Shown piece after piece: positions 46,467 to 56,263 of a stretch of DNA of 64,000 nt (the stretch's first letter is position 1; every line of letters starts with the position of its first letter). Location of the stretch: positions 1 to 64,000 of the forward strand of contig JALHOW010000012.1 in the NCBI GenBank assembly GCA_022842785.1, in the 5' to 3' direction. The notes under the pieces were generated by a model that ran no database searches, was not told the DNA's origin, and was given only the letters and a program-made list of their open reading frames with translations. Both the position numbers and the translations under genes were made by a program. This DNA comes from Hyphomicrobiaceae bacterium (GTDB lineage Bacteria; Pseudomonadota; Alphaproteobacteria; Rhizobiales; Hyphomicrobiaceae).

Positions 46467-46904
46467 ATGAACGTTCGACGGCATTCCGGTCAGCCCACTT
46501 CGCAGTCAGGGTTCACGCTGATCGAAGTGCTGATCGTGACAGGGATTCTCGCCCTTCTGGCTGCGTTCGCTACGCCGCAGGTCATGCGCTATCTCGGGCA
46601 CGCACGGACGGAGGCCGCACGCATTCAGCTTTCGGCGATCGTTACGGCGATGGAGCTCTACGCTCTGGATAATGGGGGCTATCCGAGCCAGCAGGCTGGT
46701 CTCGCGGCTCTTGTCCGGCCTCCTTCGGGTGCAACGAAATGGCGCGGGCCATATCTCAAGAAGGCTGATGGCCTCATCGATCCGTGGGGGCGTCCCTACG
46801 GCTATCGCATTCCAGGCCGGCAGAGTGCCTTCGAAGTGTTCTCTCTCGGACGTGATAGCGCGACCGGTGGGACAGGCGAAGATCAGGACGTTGTCACGTG
46901 GTAA
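46467..46904 (+). CDS. gspG: Type II secretion major pseudopilin GspG
   Basis: This protein of 145 residues is the major subunit of the periplasmic pseudopilus that pushes substrates through the secretin. Cleavage is at SG/FTLIEVLIVTGILALLAAFATPQVM, with Glu at position +5. The C-terminal calcium-binding region (GLAALVRPPSGATKWRGPYLKKADGLIDPWGRPYGYRIPG) is typical of GspG. An ATG at 46467 is preceded by GTAGG; an upstream ATG at 46443 is also possible. It is convergent, three bases apart, with gspJ. Confidence 0.93.
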   Translation: MNVRRHSGQPTSQSGFTLIEVLIVTGILALLAAFATPQVMRYLGHARTEAARIQLSAIVTAMELYALDNGGYPSQQAGLAALVRPPSGATKWRGPYLKKADGLIDPWGRPYGYRIPGRQSAFEVFSLGRDSATGGTGEDQDVVTW

Positions 46905-46907
46905 GCG

Positions 46908-47573
46908 TCACGACCGGATACTGATGCGCGGTACGATGATCCGGCGATGCACGTGGTGCGCTCGCGAGGATCTCAGTTCTGCACTCACCTCGACCATCCC
47001 TGGCAATTCATCGTTCCGCTGCCATGTCGCATTCCACTGGGGCGACGTGCCGGCTTTCGGCGCGCCAAAATAGCGGAAGCGAAACGACACGTCGGATCCC
47101 GCCACGACATGTGAGCTTGCGCTTGCATGATTGCGTGACGATGCCCCTCCATACTGCGCAAGTTCGATGGTGAGGCCCGCACTATCGCCGGCGCCGACGC
47201 TGGAGGTGGCATCAGTTGCGGCGAGGCGTATCCGGAACAGTCCAGAGCCGGAGGGGCCAGTATCAATCGGTCCGATAAAGCTGAGCGTAGTGGGGCTGCC
47301 CTCGAACAGCAAGCGAACGCCGCCGCGCTGATCGCGCTCGAAGATCGGCACGGCTTGGCTGATGCGCTGATCGAGCGCGCTGGTGATCAGTGCGAGGTTC
47401 TCGAGGCGATGGAAGTCGTCGCGCGATGCCCACGCGTGCATGCCCAGCCTGAATGCACTGGGCAGGAATGCCATAGTCAAAGCCAGCAGCATCAGGCCGA
47501 CCAGCACTTCGATCAGCGTAAAGCCGTCCTGCCGGCCGCGCGGTAAGAAGAGGGGCCACTTGCGCCGCTTCAT
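46908..47573 (-). CDS. gspJ: Type II secretion minor pseudopilin GspJ
   Basis: This 221-residue protein carries DG/FTLIEVLVGLMLLALTMAFLPSAF as the pseudopilin leader, with Glu at +5. The globular domain contains LLFEGSPTTLSFIGPI and RFRYFGAP, which fit GspJ. Minor pseudopilins I, J and K form the tip that starts pseudopilus assembly. The ATG at 47573 overlaps the gspI stop codon by four bases, showing translational coupling. Confidence 0.85.
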   Translation of the reverse strand: MKRRKWPLFLPRGRQDGFTLIEVLVGLMLLALTMAFLPSAFRLGMHAWASRDDFHRLENLALITSALDQRISQAVPIFERDQRGGVRLLFEGSPTTLSFIGPIDTGPSGSGLFRIRLAATDATSSVGAGDSAGLTIELAQYGGASSRNHASASSHVVAGSDVSFRFRYFGAPKAGTSPQWNATWQRNDELPGMVEVSAELRSSRAHHVHRRIIVPRISIRS

Positions 47574-48001
47574 GGCGTTCTTCCCCCGATCTTGAGGGTC
47601 TTGAGAGTCACTGAGCGCGGCATTGGCGAAGCTGGTTGCGTGGATGTCACCTCAACACTGACCCACCAAGCCGCAAGTCGCGGCTTGCCTGCGCCCTGTC
47701 CCGGCGGATCATATCGCGCGACATCGATACGCCAGTCGTACTTCCCATCAGAGCCGGAGGACATGCCTGCGCGCAAAGGTGATTCTACGCCTGTCGCGGC
47801 GAGGTGCATCCGCGCGATCGCAACTGCGCCGTCCTCGCCTGCTGCATGACTCTGCGCGCGCCATCCAGACGCGAAGGTCGCTTGAGAAAGCGCGAGCACC
47901 AGGGCGAGTATGCCGAGCGCGACAAGCGCCTCCGCAAGGACAAACCCCGCATCGTGTCGCTCGCGGGGCACCGGTATTGTGGTTGAGCTATGGCGCAACA
48001 C
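47570..48001 (-). CDS. gspI: Type II secretion minor pseudopilin GspI
   Basis: This 143-residue protein has a pseudopilin leader AG/FVLAEALVALGILALVLAL with Glu at +5. The C-terminal part is short, as in GspI. Start is a GTG at 48001, overlapping the gspH stop codon by about 14 bases. It should complex with GspJ and GspK at the pseudopilus tip. Confidence 0.8.
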   Translation of the reverse strand: MLRHSSTTIPVPRERHDAGFVLAEALVALGILALVLALSQATFASGWRAQSHAAGEDGAVAIARMHLAATGVESPLRAGMSSGSDGKYDWRIDVARYDPPGQGAGKPRLAAWWVSVEVTSTQPASPMPRSVTLKTLKIGGRTP

Positions 48002-48458
48002 GTGCGCCTCCAGTCAGCCAGTCGATGAATACGGTTGTTGATCTGGTGCCGTCATCGAGCACGATCTCGGCGCCGCTCGAGCCGCCGCTCGGGAGAAAGC
48101 GAATGTGATGCGGTGGCTCGTTCAGGCGGGCGTGGGGCGGCATCGCAAGCGTCAGTTGGAGCCGCGGCGGTATTGACCGCGGTCCTGTTACACCGTCGGC
48201 CCAATAACGGCGTCCGTCGAGATCGAAGACGAGCGTGCGCTCGCTGCCGGTGCGTATAGCGGTAGATCTGGTCATGCGTGCGACGGCCGAAACATCGGCT
48301 GCTGCAGCATCAAGCGTGCGGCTCAAGGTTGCTCTGCGGGCGTGGGGGAGAGCGACAAGCGCGATGGCAGCGAGCAGGGCGATGCCGATAAGCAGCTCGA
48401 TGAGCGTGAAGCCCGCCTCACCGTGATTGTCGCCGAAGTGATCGTCGCGGCTGATCAT
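47988..48458 (-). CDS. gspH: Type II secretion minor pseudopilin GspH
   Basis: This 156-residue protein has AG/FTLIELLIGIALLAAIALVALPHARR as leader (residues about 15-38). The rest is GspH/FimT-like (RTLVFDLDGRRYWADGV and IRFLPSGGSSGAEIVL). The ATG at 48458 overlaps the stop of gspF by four bases. GspH joins the tip complex to the GspG rod. Confidence 0.85.
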   Translation of the reverse strand: MISRDDHFGDNHGEAGFTLIELLIGIALLAAIALVALPHARRATLSRTLDAAAADVSAVARMTRSTAIRTGSERTLVFDLDGRRYWADGVTGPRSIPPRLQLTLAMPPHARLNEPPHHIRFLPSGGSSGAEIVLDDGTRSTTVFIDWLTGGARVAP

Positions 48459-49684
48459 CTGAGGACTGCCTCGTTCAACCCGAGGATGGCGCCGAACACT
48501 GTGATCATCAGGAAGCCGACAAGGCATCCGATCAGGATCGTGATCGCGGGTGTCGCGAAGGCGAGCAGCCGCTCGAGTTGCTGCTGTTGGTCGTGTTCGT
48601 AGATATCGGCGATGCGCGTCAGCATCGTTGCGAGCTGCCCGGTCTGTTCCCCGAGACCGAGCAGGCGGAGCGCGAGAGGCGGGAGGAGCGCGCTTCTGCT
48701 AAGCGAGGCCAGCAGCGGCTGGCCGCGATTGACGTCGTCCCGCGCGTTGCGGATAGCGGCGCGATACAGGCGATTTCGGACGACCCCGGATACGGCCTCG
48801 AGCGCATCGAGCATGGGCACGCCATTGCGCAAGAGCGTCGCAAGTGTTCGGGCAATCCGCGCCGTGCTGCCGCGCTGTACGAGGCTGCCGGCGACGGGCA
48901 GCTTGAGGACAGCGCGATCCCAGAAGGCCGCGCCACGCTCATTGCGCGTCGCCAAGATTCCGATGAGTGCCAGACTGGCGCCGGCGAGCAGCGCAATGGG
49001 CCAGCTTCCCACCAGAAATCGTTCGAGACGGGATAGAAACGACAGCATGTAGGGTGGTTCTACGCTCGCATCCTGAAAGAGCGGGAGGAGAGCCGGTACC
49101 ATGATCGTCACGATGACGCCGATCGAGATCACAGCCGCCACCAGCAGCACCAGCGGGTAGAGCATGGCGGTCAGAAGCTGCTTGCGCAGGCGGAGCGACT
49201 GATCGAGAAAGCCCGCAAGCTCGACGAGCACCTGGGGCAGGGCGCCGCTCGACTCGCCGGCCGAGACGAGCCGCCAGAAGTATTCGGGAATTGCACCGCC
49301 GCGCGCCGCGAGAGCCTCCGAAAGAGCCGAGCCGGCAGTGACATCGGCTTCCACGGCCTGCACGAGCCGGCGCGTTGTACCGGTAATCCGTGGCTGCAGC
49401 GCAACGATGCGGAGTACCTCGTCGATAGGAATATCCGCCTTCAGCAGCGTGGCCAGCTCGCGAGCCAGCATGGCCTGCGCGGCCAGGGGGAGCGCACGCG
49501 GTCCGGATAGCTCGCGATTCCACCAGGGCGTGTCGCTTGATGCCGGTGCATCGTTGGCAATCTCGAGCGGGAACAACCCACGGCGTGAAAGGGCATCGAG
49601 CGCGGCGCGTGGGGTCTCGGCATCGATCTCGCCCCGCTCCAGCCGCCCACCGCTGTCATAAGCCTTGAAGCCGTAGCGTGGCAT
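48455..49684 (-). CDS. gspF: Type II secretion inner-membrane platform protein GspF
   Basis: This 409-residue platform protein has the duplicated GspF domain (about 68-190 and 270-395), with AREALATLLKADIPIDEVL and ARTLATLLRNGVPMLDALEAV as equivalent repeats, and three transmembrane helices at about 168-188, 219-239 and 375-395. It connects ATPase GspE to the pseudopilus. The ATG at 49684 shares one base with the gspE stop (TGATG); a TTG codon one position earlier is not used. Confidence 0.93.
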   Translation of the reverse strand: MPRYGFKAYDSGGRLERGEIDAETPRAALDALSRRGLFPLEIANDAPASSDTPWWNRELSGPRALPLAAQAMLARELATLLKADIPIDEVLRIVALQPRITGTTRRLVQAVEADVTAGSALSEALAARGGAIPEYFWRLVSAGESSGALPQVLVELAGFLDQSLRLRKQLLTAMLYPLVLLVAAVISIGVIVTIMVPALLPLFQDASVEPPYMLSFLSRLERFLVGSWPIALLAGASLALIGILATRNERGAAFWDRAVLKLPVAGSLVQRGSTARIARTLATLLRNGVPMLDALEAVSGVVRNRLYRAAIRNARDDVNRGQPLLASLSRSALLPPLALRLLGLGEQTGQLATMLTRIADIYEHDQQQQLERLLAFATPAITILIGCLVGFLMITVFGAILGLNEAVLR

Positions 49685-51426
49685 CAACCAAGCCTCGTAA
49701 CGCGCAGTACCTCTTCAAGCGTGGTGTCGCCGGCCAGCACCTTCATGATGCCGTCGCGATAGAGCGTGCGCATGCCGCCTGCAATTGCCGCACTTTCTAT
49801 CTCGTGATCGAGGGCCCGAGATTGAACCATCTCACGCATCTCAGCCGTCATGGTCAGCAGTTCGCCAATCGCAATGCGCCCAACGTAGCCGGTGTTGCGG
49901 CACTTCGGACACCCGCCACGCGAGAGCAGCCGCGCACCAGCAGCGTCGACGCCCGCTTCCGCAGCAAGACGCGCGACAAGATCGGATGTGCCCTGCTGTG
50001 GCTTGGCGCACGCGCGGCACAGTCGACGCACGAGGCGCTGCGCGAGCACGCCGGTCACGCTCGATGCGAGAAGATAGCTCTCGACCCCCATGTCGAGGAG
50101 GCGCGTGACGGTCGCAGCAGCACTGTTCGTGTGCACGGTGGACAGCACGAGATGCCCGGTCAGCGACGCTTGTATGGCAATCTGCGCCGTTTCGAGATCG
50201 CGGATCTCGCCGATCATGATGACGTCCGGATCCTGACGCAGGATCGAGCGCAAGGCCGCGGCGAAGGTCAAACCGATACGCGGCTGGACCTGCATCTGAT
50301 TGATTTCGGATAGCCGGTACTCGATGGGATCCTCGACAGTCAGAATCTTGGCCGCTTCGGCGTCGAGTGATCCGAGTGCCGTGTAGAGCGTGGTTGTTTT
50401 GCCGCTGCCGGTAGGTCCTGTCACGAGCGCAATGCCGTGCGGCTGGCGCAGGAGCGCCTCGATGCCATCCCGTAAGTCGGGCGCGAAGCCAAGTGCGGCG
50501 AAGTCGAGCGGTATGGCTGTGCGATCTAGGAGGCGCAGCACGCAGCTCTCACCGGTCATTGCCGGCACGGTCGAGACACGCAGGTCGAGTTCGCGACCAC
50601 GCACGACGGAGCGGGTTCGCCCGTCCTGCGGGAGACGCCGCTCGGCAATGTCGAGTCGAGAGAGGATCTTGATGCGCGAGATCACGCCAGCGGCGAGATG
50701 GGGATCGAGCCTCTCCACTGTATGAAGCACGCCGTCGATGCGATAGCGAACGCGCAGGCTGTCTGAGCGCGGCTCCACGTGAATGTCGGATGCGCGCGCT
50801 TCGACTGCGCGGACTATGATGTCCTGCACGAGCCTGATGATCGGCGCTTCGCTGGCGAGATCCTCGAGGCGGCGTACATCGTCCGCTTCCGATGCGCCAG
50901 CAGTCTTCACGCTCTCGGCAGCTAGTGAGGAAGTGCCTTCGGCACCGTAGAGGCGATCGAGTGCCTGTTCGATATCACCAGTCGTGGCGATGCGCGCCTC
51001 AATGATCCTTTCGGTGTGGAAGGCGAGCGCCTGGAGCGACGCCGTATCAAAAGGATCGGCGACTGCAACAACCAGGCTATCCGGTGTCTCCTCCAGCGGC
51101 AGAATGCGCTTGGCTTTGAGAAAGGCCGGATCGATCTGCCGGTCGAGGACCGATACATCGGAGCGAAGCGGTTTGGGCGCTGCGGGTATCCCGAGTTCAG
51201 CCGCGAGCACGGCTACCAGCTTGTCCTCCGGCACGAGCCCAATACGCGCCAGGACGAGATCGAAGCGCTCTCCGGACTGCTGCGCGGCGCGCTCGGCGCG
51301 GCGAAGCGCCATCTCGTCGAGCAGGCCATCCGTCAGGAGGCGTCGCCCAATCGCTTCGGCGAACGCGCGCCCGTGCGGATCCATGGGACCTCCGCTCAGC
51401 GCCGAATTGTTGGCCGTGTCAGTCAT
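49684..51426 (-). CDS. gspE: Type II secretion ATPase GspE
   Basis: This 580-residue cytoplasmic ATPase powers pseudopilus growth. N-terminal GspE/MshEN domain (about 20-150) is followed by Walker A (TGPTGSGKTTTLY), Asp box (EDPIEYRLSEINQMQV), Walker B (GEIRDLETAQIA), His box (GHLVLSTVHTN) and the zinc motif CRACAKP...CPKCRNTGYVGR. The start MTDTANN at 51426 is chosen over an upstream TTG at 51438. It begins the leftward gsp arm, sharing a 144-base divergent promoter region with gspL. Confidence 0.95.
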   Translation of the reverse strand: MTDTANNSALSGGPMDPHGRAFAEAIGRRLLTDGLLDEMALRRAERAAQQSGERFDLVLARIGLVPEDKLVAVLAAELGIPAAPKPLRSDVSVLDRQIDPAFLKAKRILPLEETPDSLVVAVADPFDTASLQALAFHTERIIEARIATTGDIEQALDRLYGAEGTSSLAAESVKTAGASEADDVRRLEDLASEAPIIRLVQDIIVRAVEARASDIHVEPRSDSLRVRYRIDGVLHTVERLDPHLAAGVISRIKILSRLDIAERRLPQDGRTRSVVRGRELDLRVSTVPAMTGESCVLRLLDRTAIPLDFAALGFAPDLRDGIEALLRQPHGIALVTGPTGSGKTTTLYTALGSLDAEAAKILTVEDPIEYRLSEINQMQVQPRIGLTFAAALRSILRQDPDVIMIGEIRDLETAQIAIQASLTGHLVLSTVHTNSAAATVTRLLDMGVESYLLASSVTGVLAQRLVRRLCRACAKPQQGTSDLVARLAAEAGVDAAGARLLSRGGCPKCRNTGYVGRIAIGELLTMTAEMREMVQSRALDHEIESAAIAGGMRTLYRDGIMKVLAGDTTLEEVLRVTRLG

Positions 51427-51570
51427 TGGGGCGATCAATATGGACTAAAGTCCGTCGCGCTGAACTCACCGCTCCAGTTAAACATAGGGGCCGGACGGAC
51501 CGCTAGAGATTCCGACGGGCAGCGTGAATCGCGGCGTGTTCAAAGTCGACCTTGCAGTGGTCCCGATGGG

Positions 51571-52692
51571 ATGGCTGGAGCGACAACAGTGTCTGTGGGC
51601 GTGATTGGCGGATTCTTCCGCTGGTGGGTGTCGGAGTTGAAGGACCTGTTGCCGGCGGGGCGTCGGATGTCGCGCCGCCGCGGTCGCTGTCTCGTGCTGC
51701 TTCCATCGGATACGAGCGTGCACGTCTTGATCGAGGGGCGCGGCCGGCGCGAGGTCGTGGAGCAACTCGGCGGACACGACGGTCTGCCGCTTGCGGCGTT
51801 GGCTTCGACCTATAGCTCTCTCCCAGGTCATCTGCGTCGCTTGCCGGTCGTCATTCGCGTCAATGCGAGCGATTGCCACGAGCGCGTCGTGATCCTTCCT
51901 GCCAAGGCGCGCAAGGACTTCAGCCGGCTGCTCCGATTGGACCTCGAGCACGCCACGCCGCTAAAATCTGAAGATCTCCTCTCGACCTACGTCGTTGAAG
52001 GGGCTCATGCCGACAGCGGCATGGTTCGCGTTCGTCACTTGCTTCTGAAGCGTCGGCGTATTGATCCGCTCATCGAGGCGCTGAGCACCGCGGGCGTCAA
52101 GCCCGTGTCCATCGAATGCAGCAGCTCGGATGGTGCGGCCATCAGCGGTGCGGATTTTATGAGCGCCCCTAGCCCCGAAGTGTCTTCGGCCTGGCGGCCT
52201 GCGGCAGCCGCGATGGCGGTGATCGCAGTAGTACTCGGTCTTTCGGCTGTCGGCATTCATTGGGGCAAGCGAGAGCAGGCGCTTTCGGCCCTTGCCGCCG
52301 AAAATGTGCGGCTGGATGCGGAAGTCGACGAGGCGCGCCAGACGGTCGAAACGGCGAGTGTTTCGCTGACCAAACTTAGACGCGTGCAGCGGCTCGTCGA
52401 GGGGCGGGCCTCGACATTGCGCATCGTCGAGGAGGTCACGCGACTTGTTCCCGACACGGCGTGGCTCGAAGAGCTTCGCATTGACGGAGACGTTGTCGAG
52501 ATTGCAGGACTTGCAGCTTCCGCTACAGCCCTGCTACCGGCCTTCGAGCGTTCGCCGCTGTTTCACGAGTCCAGGTTTACCGCGCCACTTCAGCGCGATC
52601 AGGCCACCGACAGGGAGCGTTTCCGCCTGAGAGTTCGGTTGCGCCCGGCTGCGCAAGCGGAAGTTGGGCGACGCGCGGAGGTGACGCGATGA
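51571..52692 (+). CDS. gspL: Type II secretion inner-membrane protein GspL
   Basis: This 373-residue protein has a cytoplasmic N-terminal part (about 1-210) with the degenerate actin-like fold of GspL, a single membrane helix at about 213-235 (AAAAMAVIAVVLGLSAVGIHWG), a coiled-coil segment (LAAENVRLDAEVDEARQTVETA) and a C-terminal PilN-like domain. GspL anchors GspE at the membrane. The ATG at 51571 is a best guess; a second ATG at 51566 is out of frame and several GTG codons follow. Its stop overlaps gspM. Confidence 0.83.
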   Translation: MAGATTVSVGVIGGFFRWWVSELKDLLPAGRRMSRRRGRCLVLLPSDTSVHVLIEGRGRREVVEQLGGHDGLPLAALASTYSSLPGHLRRLPVVIRVNASDCHERVVILPAKARKDFSRLLRLDLEHATPLKSEDLLSTYVVEGAHADSGMVRVRHLLLKRRRIDPLIEALSTAGVKPVSIECSSSDGAAISGADFMSAPSPEVSSAWRPAAAAMAVIAVVLGLSAVGIHWGKREQALSALAAENVRLDAEVDEARQTVETASVSLTKLRRVQRLVEGRASTLRIVEEVTRLVPDTAWLEELRIDGDVVEIAGLAASATALLPAFERSPLFHESRFTAPLQRDQATDRERFRLRVRLRPAAQAEVGRRAEVTR

Positions 52693-53273
52693 TGGAGCGC
52701 GTGTCACCGCCTGTGCGCAAGTTCGCGGCGATTGGCCTTCTCGTCGCTGCGGTGTTTGCTGTCGTGAATTTTGTCGTCGAGCCAGTGGCACGGCGAGTCG
52801 CACACGTCGATAGTGAGATCGCGGCGAAGCGTGGCGTGCTCGGCCATCTCGGAGCGTTGGTGCGCGCGGCAGATGAGGCACGCGCTGCGGGCAAGCATAG
52901 TGAGTCACTGCTTTCGCAAGCCGTGTTCCTTTCGGGTGAGAGCGAAACAGTCCAGCTCTCCAATCTCCAATCCGAGCTTCTCGGCATCGCCGAGCAGGAG
53001 GGCATCAGGCCGCAGTCGAGCAGGACGGTCGGCGCGAGCCAGCGCGAGGGGCTCGACGTGATCGGGCTTCAGATGGCCCTGCAGATCGATATGGAAAATC
53101 TTCAGCGGTTCATTCATCGCATTGAAGCGCGCAGGCCGGTCCTCATCATTGATGGCCTTGCGATCACGCGAGCACACAGCCCGTCGGCAGAAAATGATGC
53201 CGCAGAGCGGCTCTTGCAGATTGATATGCGTGTTTTGACGCTCGTCCCTTCAGCGAACAGAGGGCTGCAATGA
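52689..53273 (+). CDS. gspM: Type II secretion protein GspM (II family)
   Basis: This 194-residue protein has a short cytoplasmic start, one membrane helix (about 10-30: KFAAIGLLVAAVFAVVNFVVEP) and a periplasmic domain with a coiled-coil region, then LQMALQIDMENLQRFIHRIEARRPVLIIDGLAI, a ferredoxin-like domain signature of GspM type II. It partners GspL. ATGA overlap with gspL and again with the next gene (ATG at 53270) implies tight coupling. Confidence 0.82.
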   Translation: MMERVSPPVRKFAAIGLLVAAVFAVVNFVVEPVARRVAHVDSEIAAKRGVLGHLGALVRAADEARAAGKHSESLLSQAVFLSGESETVQLSNLQSELLGIAEQEGIRPQSSRTVGASQREGLDVIGLQMALQIDMENLQRFIHRIEARRPVLIIDGLAITRAHSPSAENDAAERLLQIDMRVLTLVPSANRGLQ

Positions 53274-53758
53274 TGCGTGCCTTTCTGCTGCTTGGCTTGG
53301 TGGCCCTTGTCGTCGGCCTTGGTGCTCTCAACGCGAATGTTGCGCGCACCTCCATCGACACCAGCCCCATCACCGCTTCGCCGCCAATGGCGGCAGCTTC
53401 CGGCGCGCGCCGGGCGTCCTCGATAGGGAAGGAATCCGCTCCCTTGGCGGAATTCAGTGAGACGATCAAGCGCCCCTTGTTTGCACAGTCTCGGCGTCCC
53501 GCCGAAGTTCGTTCAGTAGAGCCTCAAAAAGTCTCAGCTCCGGTCGAAGAGGAGGCGGCGCAGGTGAATCTGCGTCTCTCGGGGATTTTTCACACCGGTT
53601 TGTCGCCGCGCCGCGCGCTTATCGTCTCGACGGACGAGCCGAATGGGCGCTGGCTCGAGGAGGGCGGTGAGATCGAGGGCTGGCGCGTCGTGGCGATTGA
53701 GAGACTCGCTGTTCAAATCAGCGCGGGAGGGAGACGTAAGCAACTTGACATGCATTGA
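53270..53758 (+). CDS. GspC/GspN-like periplasmic linker of the type II secretion system
   Basis: This 162-residue protein has an N-terminal membrane helix (about 5-22) and a periplasmic part. FSETIKRPLFAQSRRP (about 62-77) is the short motif seen in GspN/alphaproteobacterial GspC analogues, and LRLSGIFHTGLSPRRALIVSTDEPNGRWLEEGGEIEGWRVVAIE is like the homology region of GspC that binds the secretin. No other GspC is present, so this is probably the linker between platform and GspD. It overlaps gspM by four bases. Confidence 0.7.
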   Translation: MMRAFLLLGLVALVVGLGALNANVARTSIDTSPITASPPMAAASGARRASSIGKESAPLAEFSETIKRPLFAQSRRPAEVRSVEPQKVSAPVEEEAAQVNLRLSGIFHTGLSPRRALIVSTDEPNGRWLEEGGEIEGWRVVAIERLAVQISAGGRRKQLDMH

Positions 53759-53965
53759 GGCGGCAGACTTTGCTTGTGGGGAGGGAATCGTAAGCTAAGT
53801 CGAGTCAGCAGAGCGGCGGGTGCATTGGCTTGGCGGCTTCGTTGGGAAGCTCGCGGCCGAAAACTGTGGTTTCCCTGCGTATAGCCTGTCAGTAACGCGC
53901 GTTTGGCGAGGGCGTCATCTCGCTGATACGCGTGAGAGCACAAGTATATTCGTGGGCAGCGGACC

Positions 53966-56263
53966 ATGACTGCCGTTTTGCACAAGTTTGCCTTGCGTAC
54001 GGGCGTCACGCTCATTGCGCTAACATTTATTCTGCCACTGGCGGGCTGCGGCACGCCTGAGCAGCTGCTGCTTCCTGCACCTGACGTCTCGAAGAAGCCT
54101 TCCGAACTGACCAGCGCAAACCGGGGGCGCCCCGGTGTGTCACTCGGTGAAGCGCCTGATCCTGGAACGCGCGATCCTAGCTTTACCCAGGGAACGGGCG
54201 ACCTCGTTGGCGTGCCTGGATCGCGATCTCAGGCTCCTGCTGCGTCCGGCGGAAACATCACGCTCAATCTCGCGCAGGCAAGTATCCCCGCTGCAGCGAA
54301 GGCGGTGATCGGGGACATCCTCGGTTCGGAATACACTGTGAGCGACAAGGTCAACGGGACCATAACGCTTCAGACACCGCAGCCGGTGTCGCGCGCGCGG
54401 CTTCTCGAGATGTTCGAGGCTGCGCTTTCGACGCAGGGCGCAGCCGTGGTTTCATCAGGGGGCATTTACCGCATCCTTCCATTGGAAGAGGCGCTGGCCG
54501 CCGGTGGTCGCATACAGACGCGCGGTTCTCGGACTCGCGACGCTGTGGGTGTGTCTACCGAAGTCGTGCAATTGCGCTACGTATCCGCGCCCGACATGGA
54601 GCGGCTCATGAAGGCGGTGTCGCCGCAGAGCAGCTCCATACGCATCGACCCGCAGCGCAATCTGCTTATCCTGACGGGCACGCGCGGTGACCTTGCAGCG
54701 CTGCACGACGCGATCAGCGTGTTCGATGTCGATTGGATGCGCGGGATGTCGTTCGCGATTTTTCCGGTCGAGTCCGCCGATCCGGAGGTCATTGCGCAAG
54801 AACTCGACAATGTCTTCGCCAACAATCGTGGTAACGGCGGTGCCGGTGTCGTCCGCTTTATTCCTAATCGGCGCCTGAAGGCGATTCTCGTCGTAAGCGC
54901 GCGGATGGAACACCTGCGCCGGGCCGACCAGTGGATCCGGAAGCTCGACATGGTCGGGCGCGCGACTGAGAAGCAGGTTCATGTTTATCATGTGAAGAAT
55001 CGAGCTGCACCCGAGCTGGCATCGCTGCTGCGGCGCGTCTACGCCAGCCAGGACGCATCGCGCACGACGCGTTTGACATCTCAAACGCAGACTGTGACGT
55101 CTGCTGTCGGTCCGGAAGCCGCGGTCGACCCAGGAATGCCCGTCGTGGACGGAATTGCAATGGGAAGTGCTCCGCGCGGTCCTCGTGCGGCTGGTGCGGC
55201 CATTATCCCCGGCTTGCCGGTGCTGCCGCCATCGCCTGTGACTGGGCCCCAGAATGAAGGGGACGCAATGCCCGGCGCGAATGGTCTTCAAACTGGCGCG
55301 CTGCAGCCCGGCGATCCTAACGATCGTGACGATCGCGCCGGCGGCATCAGCGTTCTGGCGGACCACTCGAACAATTCGCTGGTGATCACAGCAACCACGT
55401 CAGAGTATCGGCGCATTCAGCAGATCCTTACACGCCTCGATGTCGCGCCTCCTCAGGTTCTGCTCGAGGCGACAATTGCCGAGGTGACGCTGAACGACGA
55501 GCTCAAGCTCGGTACGCGCTGGTACTTTCAGACCAAGCAGAATCAGTTCCGCTTTACGGACAGCGCGCTCGGAGCCGTCGCCCCCGTATTCCCCGGCTTC
55601 TCGTACTTTCTCAACAAGGTGGATATCCAGGTCGCACTTCACGCCTTGGCATCTATCACCAACGTGAACATCGTCTCTACGCCAACCCTCACGGTGGTCG
55701 ACAACAAGAAGGCCACCTTGCAGGTTGGCGCCGAAGTGCCGATCGCGACGCAGTCCGCGATTTCCACGATCACACCTAATGCGCCGATCGTGAATTCGGT
55801 ATCGTTCCGCAATACGGGCATCATCCTCAGCATTACGCCGCGGATCAGCGAACGTGGGCGTATTCTCCTCGAAATAGAGCAGGAGGCCTCCGAGGTCGTG
55901 CGAACCACGACCTCGAACATCGATTCGCCCACGATCCAGCAGCGCAGGGTGCAGACGACCGTCACCGTGGCGGACGGCGAAAGCATCGTTATTGCCGGCC
56001 TGATCCAGGACAAGGCTACGCGCGAGCGTGGTCAGCTCCCAATCGTCGGCAACATTCCCGTTGTCGGTAACCTTTTTAAGAACAAGACGGACACGATCGA
56101 GCGAACAGAGCTGCTCATTGCTATAACGCCACGCATCGTGTCTGATACTCAGACGGTGCGCAGTATCGTCGATGAGTTCCGTGGAAAGCTCAATTTCAAT
56201 ACGCGTTCGCAGCGCGATGGTCTCCCCGACCGCCGCGAGCAGCTCGACCGCCTCCAGCGCTGA
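53966..56263 (+). CDS. gspD: Type II secretion outer-membrane secretin GspD
   Basis: This 765-residue secretin has a signal peptide ending in a lipobox LAGC (about residues 26-29), so it may be its own lipoprotein instead of needing a pilotin. N0-N3 domains follow (N0 begins NITLNLAQASIPAAAKAV; N1 EVVQLRYVSAPDMERLMKAV; N2 FPVESADPEVIAQELDNVF; N3 HVYHVKNRAAPELASLLRRVY), with a Gly/Pro-rich linker at about 365-455 and the C-terminal secretin domain (VQTTVTVADGESIVIAGLIQDK; LPIVGNIPVVGNLFKN) at about 490-745. A 207-base gap precedes it. Confidence 0.94.
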   Translation: MTAVLHKFALRTGVTLIALTFILPLAGCGTPEQLLLPAPDVSKKPSELTSANRGRPGVSLGEAPDPGTRDPSFTQGTGDLVGVPGSRSQAPAASGGNITLNLAQASIPAAAKAVIGDILGSEYTVSDKVNGTITLQTPQPVSRARLLEMFEAALSTQGAAVVSSGGIYRILPLEEALAAGGRIQTRGSRTRDAVGVSTEVVQLRYVSAPDMERLMKAVSPQSSSIRIDPQRNLLILTGTRGDLAALHDAISVFDVDWMRGMSFAIFPVESADPEVIAQELDNVFANNRGNGGAGVVRFIPNRRLKAILVVSARMEHLRRADQWIRKLDMVGRATEKQVHVYHVKNRAAPELASLLRRVYASQDASRTTRLTSQTQTVTSAVGPEAAVDPGMPVVDGIAMGSAPRGPRAAGAAIIPGLPVLPPSPVTGPQNEGDAMPGANGLQTGALQPGDPNDRDDRAGGISVLADHSNNSLVITATTSEYRRIQQILTRLDVAPPQVLLEATIAEVTLNDELKLGTRWYFQTKQNQFRFTDSALGAVAPVFPGFSYFLNKVDIQVALHALASITNVNIVSTPTLTVVDNKKATLQVGAEVPIATQSAISTITPNAPIVNSVSFRNTGIILSITPRISERGRILLEIEQEASEVVRTTTSNIDSPTIQQRRVQTTVTVADGESIVIAGLIQDKATRERGQLPIVGNIPVVGNLFKNKTDTIERTELLIAITPRIVSDTQTVRSIVDEFRGKLNFNTRSQRDGLPDRREQLDRLQR